A stretch of 64,000 nucleotides of DNA, taken from Bedellia somnulentella (Eukaryota > Arthropoda > Insecta > Lepidoptera > Bedelliidae). Positions 55,201 through 64,000 of this stretch are shown piece by piece; the stretch's first letter is position 1, and each line of letters begins with the position of its first letter. The position numbers and the translations under genes were made by a program. Location: the NCBI GenBank assembly GCA_963576735.1, contig OY755191.1, positions 5,981,608-6,045,607 of the forward strand. Direction: 5' to 3'. The notes beneath the pieces were generated by a model that was not told the origin of the DNA, did no database searches, and saw nothing but the letters and a program-made list of their open reading frames with translations.

Positions 55201-58200
55201 AAAGCTGTGACTTGCTCGAACTGACCGTGCAGCTCTTGCGTGAGGATTGACTCGGGGAGTTCACTGGAATACATTGTAGTACGTTTTATATTGTATTTTT
55301 TAGGCAATTTTGGAAGTTTAGTGGTTTTCTTGTGTGTCTTCTCAACTACAGATAAACACCTAACTATATATTTTCACAGCTAGAAATACAAAATATATTT
55401 ATAAAGGATGCTGGTGATAGGTCTCCAGCTTTATCGCCGACAAAAAGATGATCGAAAATGTATCCATTATCTTATTTTGGCCTATACAGTACCTGTCGCT
55501 TAGTTTGGATTATACCGTACAAGTAACGCCGTTTAATGCCTCTTGAAGGTACTAGGATAAAACATACATACGTACATACATATACTCACGGCTATAAATC
55601 CCTTAACGGGGTAGCCAGAGCTTTGGAATGAGAAATTCCTCAGCCGCTTTTGGAAATGATGGTGGGGAAAAGATGGTAAAAATAAAGGTTGTCGGTGATG
55701 GGTCTCCAACCACATCGCCCAAAAACCCTTAAAAGCCCCAATACCGTTAGTCGCCTCTTACGTACACCCACCGGAAGAAATGGGGTAGTGCTATTCTAAG
55801 CCGACACTACACAGCTAGCTAAGCTAGGATAAAACATTAATGTTAAATGAAATTGAACTATTTGTTGTATTCAGATTTTAGTATTTGTCCTCATAGCGGC
55901 AATAGTAATACATATTTTGTATAAATGTTAAGGGCGTCCCACGAAAAAGTGAGAACCTTGAAACGGCATTTGGGCTTCCCCCTGCCGTTTCCTCACCTTT
56001 AATAGAACTCGTAAAACAAGCCATCTATTAGCAACTATGATAACTATAGATTATAGCGATATAGATGTAGATATAGCGCCATCTACCAAAACAGTCTCGT
56101 ACTACGTTGTACGATCGGCGCGGCGTATTGATATATGTGTTAATTATGTTTCGCTAAGTGAATATTGTTATAAAAATAAAACAAATACTTCAACAGTACA
56201 ATAACTTTATTTCCACAAAACTTATTTCTTGATACCTTTGGAATATAGCAGGGGAACATGTCGAGAAGAATGTTGGTGTCGTGATGATACGTTTCACGTG
56301 ACATAGTAAAAGGGGTTTATGTTATTCTTAACCGACACAACAAAGTGTATGTGGATGGCAGTAGAAATGAAGTAACGTGTAATTATATAATAATAATATC
56401 ACGACGTCAAAAATCCACACTTGAACAAAAAATCGACTCAAATTATAGAACAGGAGTAGGCATTTTTTTCATGAATACTTACTTACTACTGATTCAACAT
56501 AAGTAAATTATAAAACCCAAATAATTTTCATAAAAATTATCATTTTATTGAGATGGTGCAGAAAGCAAAAGGCAATTCTTAAGGTTCTTTTCAATATTAA
56601 AAACTAAGTTATAACTAGGTATTTGTAGGCACAGATTCATGAATACCTGTTTGTAGTTTCTTGTTTTAAGGAGGCTATAAATGTGCGTCTTTTGTACTTG
56701 TTCATTTAATTAATTAGAGGTTTGTTCAAAAGTTTTCTTGATTATCTAAATTCACATTTCCCGAAATTTTACGGCTGAAAATATACTTCAACTCATATAA
56801 AATAGTTTTTACGCCAAATTGTGCAAGATAGCTATATTAAATAACTTATCCACCGCGACTAAATAACTTAAATAATAAAAGAGACAGAAGTTCGGAATAT
56901 ACCGGACTTAAAAGGGTTATTTATTGTTAAATTAACAGTCTGTTAATATCAGTGCTAATCTTTAATATATTCGAGCACATGCATCGTTCGTTTTACTGTG
57001 TTGAAAAAGCATGGCATGGTGATGGTGCTGTTAATCTTTAAATTAATATACTTTTACGTTTTTTTTAAATACAAAAGTAAAGGTGCGTTTAAGAGCACTA
57101 TTATCACAGTTGATGAGCCTAGTTCAGGTGCATTAGATACAGTAGCCGTGTTCTCCAATGATTTCTCCCTGTCGGTATTGTGGGACGAAAATACACTTTC
57201 TTCCATCATCTCAGTTGAACTGAAATTAATTCATAATATATAAGTATAGGCTCAATTGGGTATGATAACTTTTTCACAATTTATTACAAAATACAAAGTT
57301 CAATGAAAGACTAAAAATTTATAAATATCAGCTCCTGGTCTATTTTACTTACTCTGTTAATTGAACTTGGCGAGATGATTGAGGTTCCCGATTTATTGCA
57401 TATTTCTCATCCCCTTGTAAAGCAATACGTTTTTGGAGCCTAAATCAGAATTAATAGCACATGAATGAAATACAATGGATCAAAATAATTGATCGAAGAA
57501 CGGTTCGAATACATATATTAAGATAATTATATATTTTTTCTTAAAAAGTAGAAATATGACTAAAGTGGAGAAGTGTAATACACATCATATAAATAAAAAA
57601 AAACACCCAGATTTGAAAGAAAAGTTAGAAGGTAAGATTATTCACGGAACATAGCTATAGGGTAAAACGTAACAAGCATATTTACAAAACAGAATAAATA
57701 GCAGCAGGTATTTTTAATAATGCATTCATCGTGATCCGAAGGAGAAAATAAAAGAATACTTATTTTACGAATAAAAAACAAACTAAAATACTGTCGCAAG
57801 GTTGAGGATCGAACTCTGTACCTTCATCACTGAGCGTGAAACGTTTAACGAGTTACTCCACTTCGATCTTAGAGCTAAGAGTCGAAATTGACGATTATAT
57901 TAGAATTGCGAACGAACAATATAATATATGGCAAAACTTTTCGACTATGTTCCGTGCAATATATAAAATATGCCTAAAGTGTTTTATTGGTAGAAAAATT
58001 TGTACTTACAATTTTGCATTCATTATCTGAGCCCTCTGTTTAGCGAACCTTTTTTAAATATTTTTTCCCTTTTAGGGATTTATAGCCGTGAGTATGTATG
58101 TTGTTCAAAATTTTTTTGTTTAATGGGAAATTTTCGATTTTCTGCACATGTTTGTTTCCTTTATTTAATTTTCCGACGTTATTATAAGGTAAACAATATT

Positions 58201-59918
58201 TTTAATCTTACTAAAAAGATATGTAAAAACATCACATAAATTTAAAGCAAAAAGATAATAATTGTTTCAGCTGGATTTACAGAACATTAGGATAAAACGA
58301 GCGTATTCACAAAACAGAATTATGCGCAGTATTTTTAATCATGCATTTATCATCATAAGTCATAACCGAAACAAAATAATTTTACGAGGAAAGAAATAAA
58401 CAAAAAGCATGTCCCGGATAGAAGATTTGAACTCACGCCCACATCAACAGCGCATGGCCCCTAATGCGTTGGACCATTTCGCACTATCTGAACAGGGTGA
58501 AATTAACGATAATATTACGATTGTTATCAAACTTATAATGTAAAGCAAAACAAGCGACTATGTTGCGCACAACCAAAATAAATTATCTAAAAAGCGCGGG
58601 AAGCGGCAAGCAGCTCTATTACAGAAAAATTCGACACAAGCTCTGCGCATGAAGGCTAACAGCCATCTGCCGCCCCGTTCTCCGCACAGGGACCCGCTCC
58701 AGATTGACATTGAAATTTAGGGTTTTTGCTTTATAACTCCATAATTAGGATGAAAAGACTAAAAATTATTCATACAGATGATAGACTACTCAGTTGTCTA
58801 CGCAAATATTACGTAATCGATAACATATATGCAGTATTCTGACAGCAATATCAGACTTTACGATAAAAAAGCCCCCAACAAATTATTTTTTTTCTTAGTC
58901 GATTATTATTGAAAACGAATGAGAATCGTCATTATTAAAGAAAAGATATTGAACTTGAACATATATTTTATTTAGAGTGTGATTGTTTCATTGAGCAGGT
59001 TTCATTGAGTTTGAAAACTACCAAAATCAGTGAAATTTTCGAGGGAGGCCCTTAACCTGCTAGCTATTACGGTTTATTTGATACAGCCTGGTGACAGACA
59101 TACCTCAGAGTCTTTGTAATAGGATCCCTTTTTTAACTTTAGGTATTGAACAATAAAAAAATATAGTTTGTGAATAAACTGCTTTACATGCCGAAACTCA
59201 AGGCAATAATTCACTTTATGAGCAAGTGTGTTGAAAAATATATAACTCAAAAATAAATACTCACCTAAGGAACGTTTTAAGCATAGTACAAGCTACAGGC
59301 ACATCCCAATGGTAAGGAAAAACAGCGCCTCTGTCCGTGTAAAGTTTTCGAAGTTGTTGTAGTTTTATGCGGTCTGCCTCGCCCCGGTATAGTTGATTTG
59401 ATTTTAGACCGTGAGCCTGAAATTGTATATAAAATTATAGTACCTATGTTAGATTAAGTGTTTATTTCTGGAAATGTGTGGTTGGTTTACCTGGGTTTTC
59501 ATTTTGACATAGTAGTAAGTTGTAGGTTTACCCAATTGGTTTCGTGTAAGTGAATATATCTGTTTATAATTAACTGCTCTTAAAGTATTTTTTTTCAAAT
59601 TTAATTTGTTACTAAATTACTACGGAGTTTGGTTCAGAGTTTTATTTCTACTACCGTTCTTAAAAATACATACTAATTTTGTCCTTTGCATTTCCCTCAC
59701 TTTCCTCATATAAATGACAAAAGCGGCTGAGGAATTTCTCATTCTGCTACTGATTTATAGCTGTGATTATGTGCTATGTATTCACTACAATAATAAAACT
59801 AAACGTACTTGCAAATAGTCGATACTGTCTCTGACTACCAGCGGCAGTCCCGTATCGTCGTGACATCTTGATCTTTCCACAGATTGCTGTAGAGGAACCC
59901 CGAATATTGGTAGCGCCA
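52268..59918 (-). CDS. RALBP1: Rlip (RALBP1/RLIP76) RhoGAP-to-C-terminus exons, 5' partial
   Basis: Exons in coding order on minus: 59809-59918, 59265-59416, 55083-55263, 54643-54767, 53887-54070, 52268-53038; GT-AG, phases compatible. RhoGAP domain: ALPIFGVPLQQSVERSRCHD, then LKSNQLYRGEADRIKLQQLR with the expected Arg finger in LYR, ELPESILTQELHGQFEQV, LPQCNHTLVGWLVRHFESVL and MCPALNMSQNLLTLLVSKAE. Then VPPLATLPSTLPESATEL and LWEAQRIVTQIKRKLRSLQ as in RALBP1. The last exon has a Thr/Pro-rich linker and a Leu-heptad region (KLRLELENAEFLQLKSILQA; QQRLSLINQIYEERVACTQL) matching the Ral-binding coiled coil. By family it is a Cdc42/Rac GAP and Ral effector in endocytosis. 5' exons are outside the window. 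A possible extra exon at 57353-57439 is listed separately. Confidence 0.95.
53282..53521 (+). mobile_element. Family A retroposon in an Rlip intron, 12-bp target duplication
   Basis: TACCCTACAAAG occurs at 53270-53281 and 53522-53533. The 5' end lies at left (AGAATAGCACTACCCCGTTT), the (TATG)n tail at right. Confidence 0.94.
53555..53645 (-). pseudogene. Partial duplicate of Rlip exon 53887-54070
   Basis: 53598-53642 repeats the exon's 53941-53985 almost base for base (CTTGCGTGCATTTCCGCGTG, ATCTGACTTAGTAGAGA), including the QIHAEMHAG region. 53560-53575 echoes the exon's donor side with an internal gap. The duplicate lacks an acceptor and is broken by a family A copy. Confidence 0.75.
53644..53815 (-). 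repeat. Family A fragment in an Rlip intron
   Basis: TTCACGGCTATAATCC through CTTCAACCACATCGCCCATT; its tail end abuts the duplicated exon fragment. Confidence 0.75.
55566..55823 (-). mobile_element. Family A retroposon in an Rlip intron, 14-bp target duplication
   Basis: CTAGGATAAAACAT occurs at 55552-55565 and 55824-55837. Tail (CATA)n at left, 5' end CCGACACTACACAGCTAGC at right. Excellent reference copy. Confidence 0.95.
55838..57100. other. Rlip intron, nothing recognised
   Basis: Long intron sequence. No repeat family of this window is obvious, and open frames show no protein-family likeness. Confidence 0.3.
57353..57439 (-). other. Candidate 87-nt cassette exon of Rlip
   Basis: On minus, CTGATTTAG acceptor and GAGTAAGT donor bound 87 nt (29 codons). 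Phase 2 at both sides matches the flanking exons 59265-59416 and 55083-55263, so inclusion keeps frame and would add LQKRIALQGDEKYAINREPQ plus the rest inside the RhoGAP domain. Unproven; it could be chance. Confidence 0.4.
57440..59264. other. Rlip intron with tRNA-SINE scraps
   Basis: Complements of tRNA-like heads occur at ~57795-57860 (GGTTGAGGATCGAACTCTGT) and ~58412-58492 (GAAGATTTGAACTCACGCCC). A family A tail scrap lies at 58066-58102. Otherwise AT-rich with no exon recognised. Confidence 0.45.
59680..59775 (+). repeat. Decayed family A scrap in an Rlip intron
   Basis: Matches AAAAGCGGCTGAGGAATTTC and GATTTATAGCTGTGATTATG. Confidence 0.6.
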
Positions 59919-60389
59919 CTGAAATAAAAGTGGATTTGAAATAAGTATTATATGACTTTTTTAAATAAAATAATAATAGCAGCGTGATGAATACGACATT
60001 TCTACTAGAACTTCAAAGCAAATTGCGATTGAAATGAATTGAGCTGAGCGAGTTAGGTAAACCTCAGTCTTGAGCATTCAGCCGCGTTCTAAATATGAAA
60101 CCTTTAACTTTTTTCTATTGACTTCAATGGGAAAATAGTTTTTCGGTGGTGATTCCTCAATGGTAGGTTCGATACCTACATGTGACACTTAGCAATGTTC
60201 ACTTGATCACTGTGCTAAATTAGGTTTAAATCGGTCGAGTCTTTCCAGAGGAGTTCGATCACAAAGAAGTGGCTTACCCGCGTATAAGAGATTAGTATTA
60301 TAGAGATATAAAGAGAAATGGTGACAAACACGATCGTTGAATAGTATTAGTGAACTAAAACTTACAGATTAATAGGAGTAACTTTATTT

Positions 60390-60780
60390 ATAACTAGCTT
60401 TTTGCCCGCGACTTCGTCCGCGTGGACTACATTTTTTGCATTCGGTTTACATCCAAAATAACGAAACACTATCTCAAGTTTTGTTTTTTTATATTTATAT
60501 TCCCGCGGGTGTTCTAAAGGCCATAAAAGACATTGAGGCTTTTTAAGTGATTGTTGGGCGATGCCGTTGGTGAACAATCACTAATAACCTTTATTTTACT
60601 ACCTTTCCCAATATATTTCCAAAAGTGGATGAAAAATTACTATATCTGAAGCTATGGCTACCCTTTTAAGGAATTTATGGCCGTTAGTAAATACTTATGA
60701 ATGATTGATAGATGAATTTCATAAATTTAACCGCACCAAGTTTTTTGTTTCTAGATACCAAAATTACAAAAATCATTATT
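60390..60780 (+). repeat. Divergent family A variant with conserved flanks (partner of 35940-36320)
   Basis: Begins CTAGCTTTTTGCCCGCGACT, TCGTCCGCGTGG and GGTTTACATCCAAAATA, continues into a degenerate family A core (ttgttgggcgatgccgttgg ... ccaaaagtggatg), then AATGATTGATAGATGAATTT. The whole order is shared with 35940-36320. Confidence 0.7.
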
Positions 60781-61849
60781 ATCATTATTACTTTAATTTG
60801 CTATATCAACCCTTTAGGGGTTGAGTTCCAAAAATTTCCTGTTTAATTTCTCATAACAATCATGAAACAACCCATTCTGTACAAACCTATGATCAGAAAT
60901 GAGAATATCTTTAGTAAGTACAAATACGGATAGTAGTTGGGCGCTTCGGCGGCGGCCCAATGCTGCCCCTACACTGATCGTTCGTGATAGTGGGAGAGCT
61001 TGCAGCGATTGCGAGCGAATATGGGGATGGTTAGTGGTGGATCTCCATCCAAAATAATCGCTAAAGTGAAGGGATAGTGCTTGCTATTTTTTTTACATAT
61101 TGTTTTTCTAAGCTAACAAAACAAAAATAATAATACAAAAGCTTGAATCACCTGAGATACGAATCCGAGACGATTAATTCATAATAGTTTTAATTAAATA
61201 TTCATAGTAGATAGTATACCGCTTCGCCACGGGGACGTTACCGGCGGTGTAATTTTTTTTTTTACGCTTTATTTTTTATAAGTCTTACTATTAACCAACA
61301 AATTTGTCATTTAAACGTACACTTATTTTTATGAAAATGGACGAAACCCCTTAATTAATCATAATCTTTCCAAAATGACCACTAACGAAGAGTCTGATGT
61401 TAAATCCATCGATAAAAAAAATAGTCGCTGCAATATTTTGAGCCAGATATGAGTTAAGGTTTTTTGATGCTCCTGTGGGAACCCTTGCGTATTTCTCATT
61501 TTCGTGGATTCATCATCGTATCATTTAGCTTCTAAATTTACATGTTTATATTAGTTTGCAATATATTACTTTGTTTTTAACGACACACAGCGCCATCTCC
61601 AATACATCCAGCAAGCATACAATGTTTTTGTTTTCCCTCGGGAACATCAATTTTTCCGGGATAAAAAGTACCCTATTATTTAATCCAGGCTTCTAACTAT
61701 ACGTCTGCAAAATTTCAAGGGTATCGGTTCCGTAGTTATGGCGTGAAAGCGGAACAAATAAACAAACAAACAAACTCACTTTCCCATTTATAATATTAGT
61801 ATGGATTTATGGCACCTGGCATGGTAAATATAATAATTAAATATACAAT
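60781..61849. other. Intergenic/intronic DNA ending in a LINE 3' tail
   Basis: 61640-61805 reads GGTATCGGTTCCGTAGTTAT, GGCGTGAAAGCGGAACAAAT and ATTTATAATATTAGTATGGA, the usual RTE-type LINE 3' end phrase in Lepidoptera. The rest is unrecognised. The region lies upstream of the visible Rlip exons, so it may be intron. Confidence 0.5.
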
Positions 61850-62005
61850 ACATACTCACGGCTATGAATCGGAAAAACCCGCCAGACCTTCAGAATTAAA
61901 AATACCTCAGCCTCTTTTTGAAATTTACTAAATATGAAATTAATTAAAAAAGAGATTTTGATTGATCATAGGACTTTAGCCGCATCGCCCAACAATCAGT
62001 TAAAA
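61850..62005 (-). repeat. Decayed family A copy
   Basis: Degenerate (tactcacggctatgaatc ... AATACCTCAGCCTCTTTTTG ... GCCGCATCGCCCAACAATCA). Immediately beside the better copy at 62023. Confidence 0.65.
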
Positions 62006-62022
62006 ACTGCTTGCTATTTGGA

Positions 62023-62281
62023 CACATACATACATACATACATATACTCACGGCTATAAATACCTTAACGGGGTAGCCAGAGCTTTGGAATGAATAATTC
62101 CTCAGCCACTTTTGGAAGTTGATTGGGGAAAAGATGGTAATAATAAATGTTTTTGGTGACGGGTCTCCAACCACATCGCCCAAAAATCACTTAATAAGCC
62201 CCTATACCCTTAGTCGCCTCTTACGATCACCCTCGGGTAGAAATGGGGTAGTGTTATTCTAAGCCGACACTACACGGCTAA
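62023..62281 (-). mobile_element. Family A retroposon with 9-bp target duplication
   Basis: CTATTTGGA occurs at 62014-62022 and 62282-62290. (CATA)n at left, CCGACACTACACGGC at right. Confidence 0.9.
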
Positions 62282-62290
62282 CTATTTGGA

Positions 62291-62766
62291 ATTCATAATT
62301 AATTATATAAATACCTTGGCAAACATCAAAATCTAAAAACGGATTCATTCACACAATTCTAGATACAACATTAATAGCTTCATGTTAATATATTACCAAC
62401 GCGAGCCACACTATTAGGCTAAACTAAACTTCAAACAATACTGCGCTAGTTTTTGTTAGTACGAAGCTGATAAGAGATATTTTATCTAACATCAAACTGG
62501 GAGAGTTTGGTAATACAGTGTAATCTTTACTATGTTCAATTTATGACTTTTTGTATGAATATGGGTATTTGATATACAGGTATGGGGAAAACACGAAAAT
62601 ACGAGTAGATTAATTGGCAAAGAGAAATAGTTTACTAAACATTAAGTGTCATCGGGATCTGTCGGGTGGGATAGTATACTTTCATGTAAATTTCATGTCA
62701 CATAAGCTCGTTAGTCCTTAGTTGTGTTACATAAGCCTGAGGCAGAAGTTGGGATATTCTAATGTA
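62291..62766. other. AT-rich stretch, nothing recognised
   Basis: No exon, RNA gene or named repeat seen. Confidence 0.3.
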
Positions 62767-63008
62767 ACATACATATACTCACGGCCATAAATCCCAAAAA
62801 GGGGTAATCAGAGTTTCAGAGCAAGAAACTCCTCAGCCATATCTGTAATTTGATAGGGGACAAGATGATAGAAACAAAGAATCATTGGTGATGGGTCTCC
62901 AACCACATCGCGCAAAAACCACATAAAAAAGTTCAATACCCTTAGTCGCCTCTTACGACACCCGTGGCTAGAAAGAGTTAGTGACATTCTAAGCCGGCAC
63001 CACACGGC
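62767..63008 (-). mobile_element. Family A retroposon
   Basis: Full length: catacatatactcacggcc at left, GCCGGCACCACACGGC at right. Confidence 0.9.
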
Positions 63009-63099
63009 ATTTCTTCTATTTCTATTCTAATGTGAGTAAGTGGCTTAGCCAAAATATGAAGATTATCATATCAAATGAATATTTTTACACTGTTTATAG

Positions 63100-63412
63100 A
63101 CTTAAGCGCTTGGTTTCAAGTACCAAGGTCTCGGGTTCGATCCCCGGGGGGTGGTAACCTTACAAATTTTATTGTAAGATTTAACCCAGTTTGGAAGGAT
63201 ATCGCAGGCTTGAATCACCTGATTATCCGAATATTAAGATGATTCCGTGCTTCGGAGGGCACGCTAAGCCGTCGGTCCCGGCTACTATTACGGTAGTAGT
63301 CGTTAGTCTACCAACCCGCAATTGGCCAGCGCGGTGGACTATGGCCAAATCACCCTATATAAAGTAGGCTCGAGCCCCTTGGTGGGGACAGATATGGGCT
63401 GTGAGTGAGTTT
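63100..63412 (+). mobile_element. tRNA-headed lepidopteran SINE
   Basis: Head with CTCGGGTTCGATCCCCGG (B-box-like). The body contains GATTCCGTGCTTCGGAGGGC, ACGCTAAGCCGTCGGTCCCG, GCTACTATTACGGTAGTAGT and CTACCAACCCGCAATTGGCC, followed by GGCTCGAGCCCC. The body phrasing is widespread in Lepidoptera SINE/LINE 3' ends. Second copy, 5'-truncated, at 19378-19570. Confidence 0.8.
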
Positions 63413-64000
63413 ATAGCCAATTTGTAAATGGTTCCAATTTGGCATAAATATTACGAAGTTTAGAAAACAATGATTTCAAGGTATTTACATCACGGTTCGC
63501 CTAGGTATGAAGTAAACAAGCGAAAATTATTCACGGCCATTTACAATTTAATGTTTAAATACAATCACGACTTCAGTTTTGTGAAGAGTCAGACAGTGAT
63601 ACATTAAAGGTTCTTGTTTTTTTGGTATTCGAACTCACAAATAACATAAATGCGAATGTGGGCTAATATGAAAATGACAAACACAATGAAACGATTACAT
63701 AGAAAGGTAAAACACACCACTTCGTATGAAAATTATATTGATCTCAAATTTAGTTGAAAACTAAAATAAGTTAATAAACTGAGAAACGCGGGATCAAAAA
63801 GCAAGATACACAGTTTTTTTTTTAAATATTGTATACAAAGATCAAGTTGGCCCAAACTAAGTTCAACTTGTATTATGGGAAACTTACTCAACGATATATT
63901 TAATATTATATTATACACATATAAATAACATCCAAGAATAAGAAACCATTAGATAGGGGATAGAACCCGTAACCTCCGGACAAAAAGCTAGGTGTCCTAT
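63413..64000. other. Right-edge sequence with a minus-strand tRNA-like SINE head
   Basis: Mostly unrecognised. At 63950-64000 GATAGGGGATAGAACCCGTA, ACCTCCGGACAAAAAGCTAG looks like the complement of a tRNA-type SINE head cut by the window edge. Confidence 0.4.

Noticed and set aside
56998..57243. 81-residue plus-strand frame with a hydrophobic start
   Set aside because: AT-rich, no family likeness, and the better signal in this region is on minus (splice-like sites).
63100..63165. tRNA gene
   Set aside because: A good B box, but the sequence runs straight into a known lepidopteran SINE body, and acceptor pairing is not visible.
1..64000. Prokaryotic-type operons, phage or toxin-antitoxin systems
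   Set aside because: Gene structure, introns and repeat content are entirely animal-type; no such genes found.

Overview
This is a window of a eukaryotic nuclear genome, almost certainly a moth or butterfly (Lepidoptera). Intron-containing genes are AT-rich and widely spaced, with GT-AG (and one GC-AG) introns. The space between them is filled by CR1/Jockey-type non-LTR retrotransposons, tRNA-headed SINEs, a mariner relic, hAT-like MITEs and a very abundant microsatellite-tailed retroposon. The species cannot be named from sequence alone. No bacterial, CRISPR or viral gene system is visible.

Host genes, left to right. (1) The first eight coding exons of a HEATR5B orthologue on the minus strand (1-5258; the gene runs off the left edge). 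(2) CNOT9 (Rcd1/RQCD1), a CCR4-NOT subunit, on plus as one intronless reading frame (17250-18137). (3) A convergent, unrecognised 201-residue CxxC protein on minus (18387-18992). (4) CHAC2, gamma-glutamylcyclotransferase, in three exons on plus (25320-29595), with a GC-AG first intron. (5) An unrecognised 388-residue Ser/Arg/Lys-rich reading frame on minus (38662-39828), either a single-exon gene or a large first exon. (6) The RhoGAP-to-C-terminus part of Rlip/RALBP1 on minus (52268-59918; its 5' exons lie beyond the right edge). These genes are unrelated housekeeping or signalling genes and do not form a pathway.

Mobile DNA. At 7.94-14.35 kb a degenerate non-LTR element is split by a second one. 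At 19.69-23.9 kb and, inverted, at 43.88-48.46 kb lie two copies of one composite element with ACCGACTTC-type ends; each has been opened by a different LINE, and the LINE in copy 2 is itself opened by a SINE with a perfect 12-bp target duplication. Two hAT-like MITEs have perfect 8-bp duplications (6730-7139 and 16104-17041, the latter just upstream of CNOT9). Two long foldback hairpins lie at 33.66-34.09 and 50.35-50.60 kb.

The dominant repeat ('family A') is about 240-260 bp with a (TATG)n 3' tail. Around thirty copies or fragments are visible, and at least six have 9-14-bp target duplications, so it spreads by retroposition. One copy landed across the Rlip stop codon and now forms the start of its 3' UTR, including an AATAAA. 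A second family ('family B') is a roughly 370-bp tRNA-headed SINE with two interchangeable head and body types.
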